A stretch of 64,000 nt of DNA, from the NCBI RefSeq assembly GCF_009857885.1, contig NZ_WWER01000002.1, positions 62,001 through 126,000 on the forward strand, written 5' to 3'. Positions 62,275-64,000 of the stretch are shown here, piece by piece. Each line of letters starts with the position of its first letter. Positions within the stretch are counted from its first letter, which is position 1. Origin of the DNA: Pusillimonas sp. TS35 (GTDB lineage Bacteria; Pseudomonadota; Gammaproteobacteria; Burkholderiales; Burkholderiaceae_B). The notes below the pieces were generated by a model. That model searched no databases. It worked only from the letters and a program-made list of their open reading frames with translations, and had not been told where the DNA came from. The position numbers were made by a program, and so were the translations under genes.

Positions 62275-63237
62275 TCACTGCAGCTTGATATTCACCTGCT
62301 TGATCAACTCACGGCACTGGGCCGTATCGATCTTGAGTTGCTTTGCAAACTCCGCTGGACCCTGAAAGCTCGGATACATACTCATAGATGCCAGTTGTTC
62401 CTCCATGTCCGGCCCTGCCATGACTTCTCCTGCCGCCTTCCCCAGTCGGTCGACAACCGCCTGCGGTGTGCCTGCGGGCGCATATATACCGAACCAGCTT
62501 GGTATCCCCAGGACTGCGCGCTGCTCTTCCAGCGTTGGCACATCGGGAAGCGCGGCTGACCGATTGTTTCGCGTAATGGCGAGCGCCTTGACCGAACCAT
62601 TCAGGACTTGCGGCAATGTAAGGCTATCAACGACAAGATCGATCCGACCTCCCATCAGATCATTCAGTGCTTCGCTGGATCCCTTATAGGGTACATGGAG
62701 TGCCTCTATGCCCAGACGTTGCATCAGTGCGGCCGCCTGCAAGTGCGTAAGGGTGCCCAGGCCGGCCGAACCATATGTGAGCTTGCCCGGATGCTGTTTT
62801 CCATACTCGATCAGACCTTGAATATTCTGGGCTGGAAAATCCTTGCGGACCGTCACGATACCGATCGAAGACGTTAACTTGGCAATCGACACAAAGTCCT
62901 TCTCCGGGTCGTACTCGACATGCCGCAGGTAAGGCGTCACGGCCATGATGGCCGTCGGCGCAAGCAGCAATGTTGTTCCATCGGCCGCGCTGCGAGCAAC
63001 GTATTGCGTACCGATCGAGCCACCCGCACCACCTTTGTTTTCCACCACAATGGTTTGCCCGAGCACCTCGCCCAGACGCTGCCCGACCAATCGCGCTACC
63101 TTGTCAGCCCCGCCGCCCGGCGGATAAGGCACCACCAGCTTGATCGGGCCCGTGGGCGCCTGCGGCGCCGACATCGCAGGCGCCCCCATCACCAGACCGA
63201 TCGCCATCGCGCCGAGCCATTTCCCCAGTCTCATCAT
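62275..63237 (-). CDS. Bug/TctC-family periplasmic substrate-binding receptor
   Basis: This receptor has about 320 residues and a signal peptide (LGKWLGAMAIGLVMGAPAMS). The family marks are IKLVVPYPPGGGADKVARLV, IVVENKGGAGGSIGT, VPYKGSSEALNDLMGGRIDL and FGIYAPAGTPQAV. The start has three ATG in a row; AGGAGG lies 6 bases before the second (63237), which is chosen. It follows an enoyl-CoA hydratase-type gene on the same strand by about 120 bp, so it is likely the last gene of a catabolic operon that begins beyond the window. Confidence 0.9.
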   Translation of the reverse strand: MMRLGKWLGAMAIGLVMGAPAMSAPQAPTGPIKLVVPYPPGGGADKVARLVGQRLGEVLGQTIVVENKGGAGGSIGTQYVARSAADGTTLLLAPTAIMAVTPYLRHVEYDPEKDFVSIAKLTSSIGIVTVRKDFPAQNIQGLIEYGKQHPGKLTYGSAGLGTLTHLQAAALMQRLGIEALHVPYKGSSEALNDLMGGRIDLVVDSLTLPQVLNGSVKALAITRNNRSAALPDVPTLEEQRAVLGIPSWFGIYAPAGTPQAVVDRLGKAAGEVMAGPDMEEQLASMSMYPSFQGPAEFAKQLKIDTAQCRELIKQVNIKLQ

Positions 63238-63356
63238 CATCGTCCTCCTGTTGTGTATCGTTCGCCGCGCGACATCTTCCACTGGGCATCCGCTCCGGTG
63301 TAGACAATCGCGCGACGTTGTCCCTGCATCGTTATCTGTAGATCGCCTTCCGTGCA

Positions 63357-64000
63357 TTACTTGCCGGTGTATACAGGCTTGCGCTTTTCGCGGAATGCGC
63401 GCATGCCTTCTTGTGTATCGGCGCTTTCACGCACCACGCCCAGATCCCGCACGATGTGCGCCATGTCTTCGGACGGCCCTTTGGCCAGCACGTGCCCCGT
63501 CACGAAGCGCTTGAGCGTGCGCTGAACCAACGGCGCCATCTCGGCCAGCGAGGCGGCCATCTCGAGCGCGGCCTCCACCTGCTTGCCCACTGGCACGACT
63601 TGATTCACAAGCCCCACATCGTAGGCGCGCTGCGCATCAAGGATGGCACCGCGCAACATAACGTCCATCGCCACCTTATGGGGAATCCGCGCGGCAAGGC
63701 CGGCAATCATCCCGCCCGTGAAGCCCAGCTTGGCCTCGGGATAAGAAAAGCGTGTGTTCTCGGCCGCCACCGCGAGGTCACACATCATATGCATTACCAT
63801 GGCGCCGCCCACAACCCACCCAGCGGTCGCCGCGATGATCGGCTTTTCAGTGGTGATCCCCACGGTGGGTATGCAGCGCCACAGCTCTGGCAGGTTGGAC
63901 ACATCGGCACCGGCCGAGAATGCCTTGTCGCCCGCGCCGGTAATCACGGCAACCCGCTGGTCCGACTGGTCAAACTCGGCAAATCCATCCTGCAGCGCCA
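63357..64000 (-). CDS. Enoyl-CoA hydratase/isomerase family protein (5' part missing)
   Basis: This is the C-terminal 213 residues of a crotonase-fold enzyme; the frame is open to the right edge, so the start lies outside. The visible beginning reads ALQDGFAEFDQSD, then VAVITGAGDKAFSAGADVSNL with the first oxyanion loop, AATAGWVVGGAMVMHMMCDLAV with the second, and YPEAKLGFTGGMIAGLAARIP. The end AFREKRKPVYTGK is typical of the family. The Bug receptor gene follows. The substrate is unknown. Confidence 0.9.
   Translation of the reverse strand, partial: ALQDGFAEFDQSDQRVAVITGAGDKAFSAGADVSNLPELWRCIPTVGITTEKPIIAATAGWVVGGAMVMHMMCDLAVAAENTRFSYPEAKLGFTGGMIAGLAARIPHKVAMDVMLRGAILDAQRAYDVGLVNQVVPVGKQVEAALEMAASLAEMAPLVQRTLKRFVTGHVLAKGPSEDMAHIVRDLGVVRESADTQEGMRAFREKRKPVYTGK

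Overview
The window is GC-rich, densely coded DNA from a betaproteobacterium. The best guess is the family Alcaligenaceae (Bordetella, Achromobacter or Pusillimonas type). This rests on gene content: an mla - ABC-2 - ibaG - murA - his - hinT - tatABC block, petABC followed by sspAB, four stand-alone Bug/TctC-type tricarboxylate receptors, and several IclR- or FadR-type catabolic regulators. No rRNA, CRISPR array or complete insertion sequence was seen. There is one tRNA gene, tRNA-Thr(TGT).

Layout. 1-1478: part of a nitrate/sulfonate-type ABC importer. 1479-3084: a perfect 20-bp operator-like palindrome and a Fic-domain protein whose catalytic His is Arg. 3111-7439: a TonB-dependent siderophore-type receptor with a PepSY membrane protein and a DUF2946 protein. 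7495-13932: a catabolic operon (enoyl-CoA hydratase, ADP-forming-type acyl-CoA synthetase, Bug receptor, two acyl-CoA dehydrogenases) divergent from an IclR regulator (14144-14956). 14976-29905: housekeeping block with mlaFEDAC (no mlaB), an ABC-2 exporter, ibaG, murA, hisGDBHAFIE (no hisC), hinT and tatABC. 29906-30336: non-coding repeats with a 22-bp inverted repeat. 30337-37434: DegS-like protease, Nif3-like protein, MscL, cytochrome bc1 (petABC), sspA and sspB. 37554-38540: a Bug receptor.

38626-46168 looks like one sugar-acid utilisation region: a polar-amino-acid-type ABC importer, a FadR/GntR regulator with two matching operator palindromes, a UxaA/GarD-type dehydratase, a fumarylacetoacetate-hydrolase-fold enzyme and an SDR dehydrogenase. 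A 15-bp minisatellite sits inside the importer operon. At 46478-46895 a tRNA-Thr gene is followed by the C-terminal remnant of a phage-type integrase. Next to it, 46956-54504 is a tightly coupled seven-gene operon (carotenoid/stilbene-cleavage-type oxygenase, CoA ligase, alpha/beta hydrolase, Bug receptor, nitronate-monooxygenase-like flavoprotein, an unrecognised protein, and a beta-keto-acid cleavage enzyme) divergent from an IclR regulator. I recognise no described pathway with this gene set, so it is the best candidate here for an undescribed system, possibly brought in with the tRNA-linked element.

The end of the window holds a PhnDCE-type ABC importer with a double-length permease (55509-59248), a DUF2946 protein paired with an OprC-type copper receptor (59313-62226), a Bug receptor and the 3' part of an enoyl-CoA hydratase gene running off the end.
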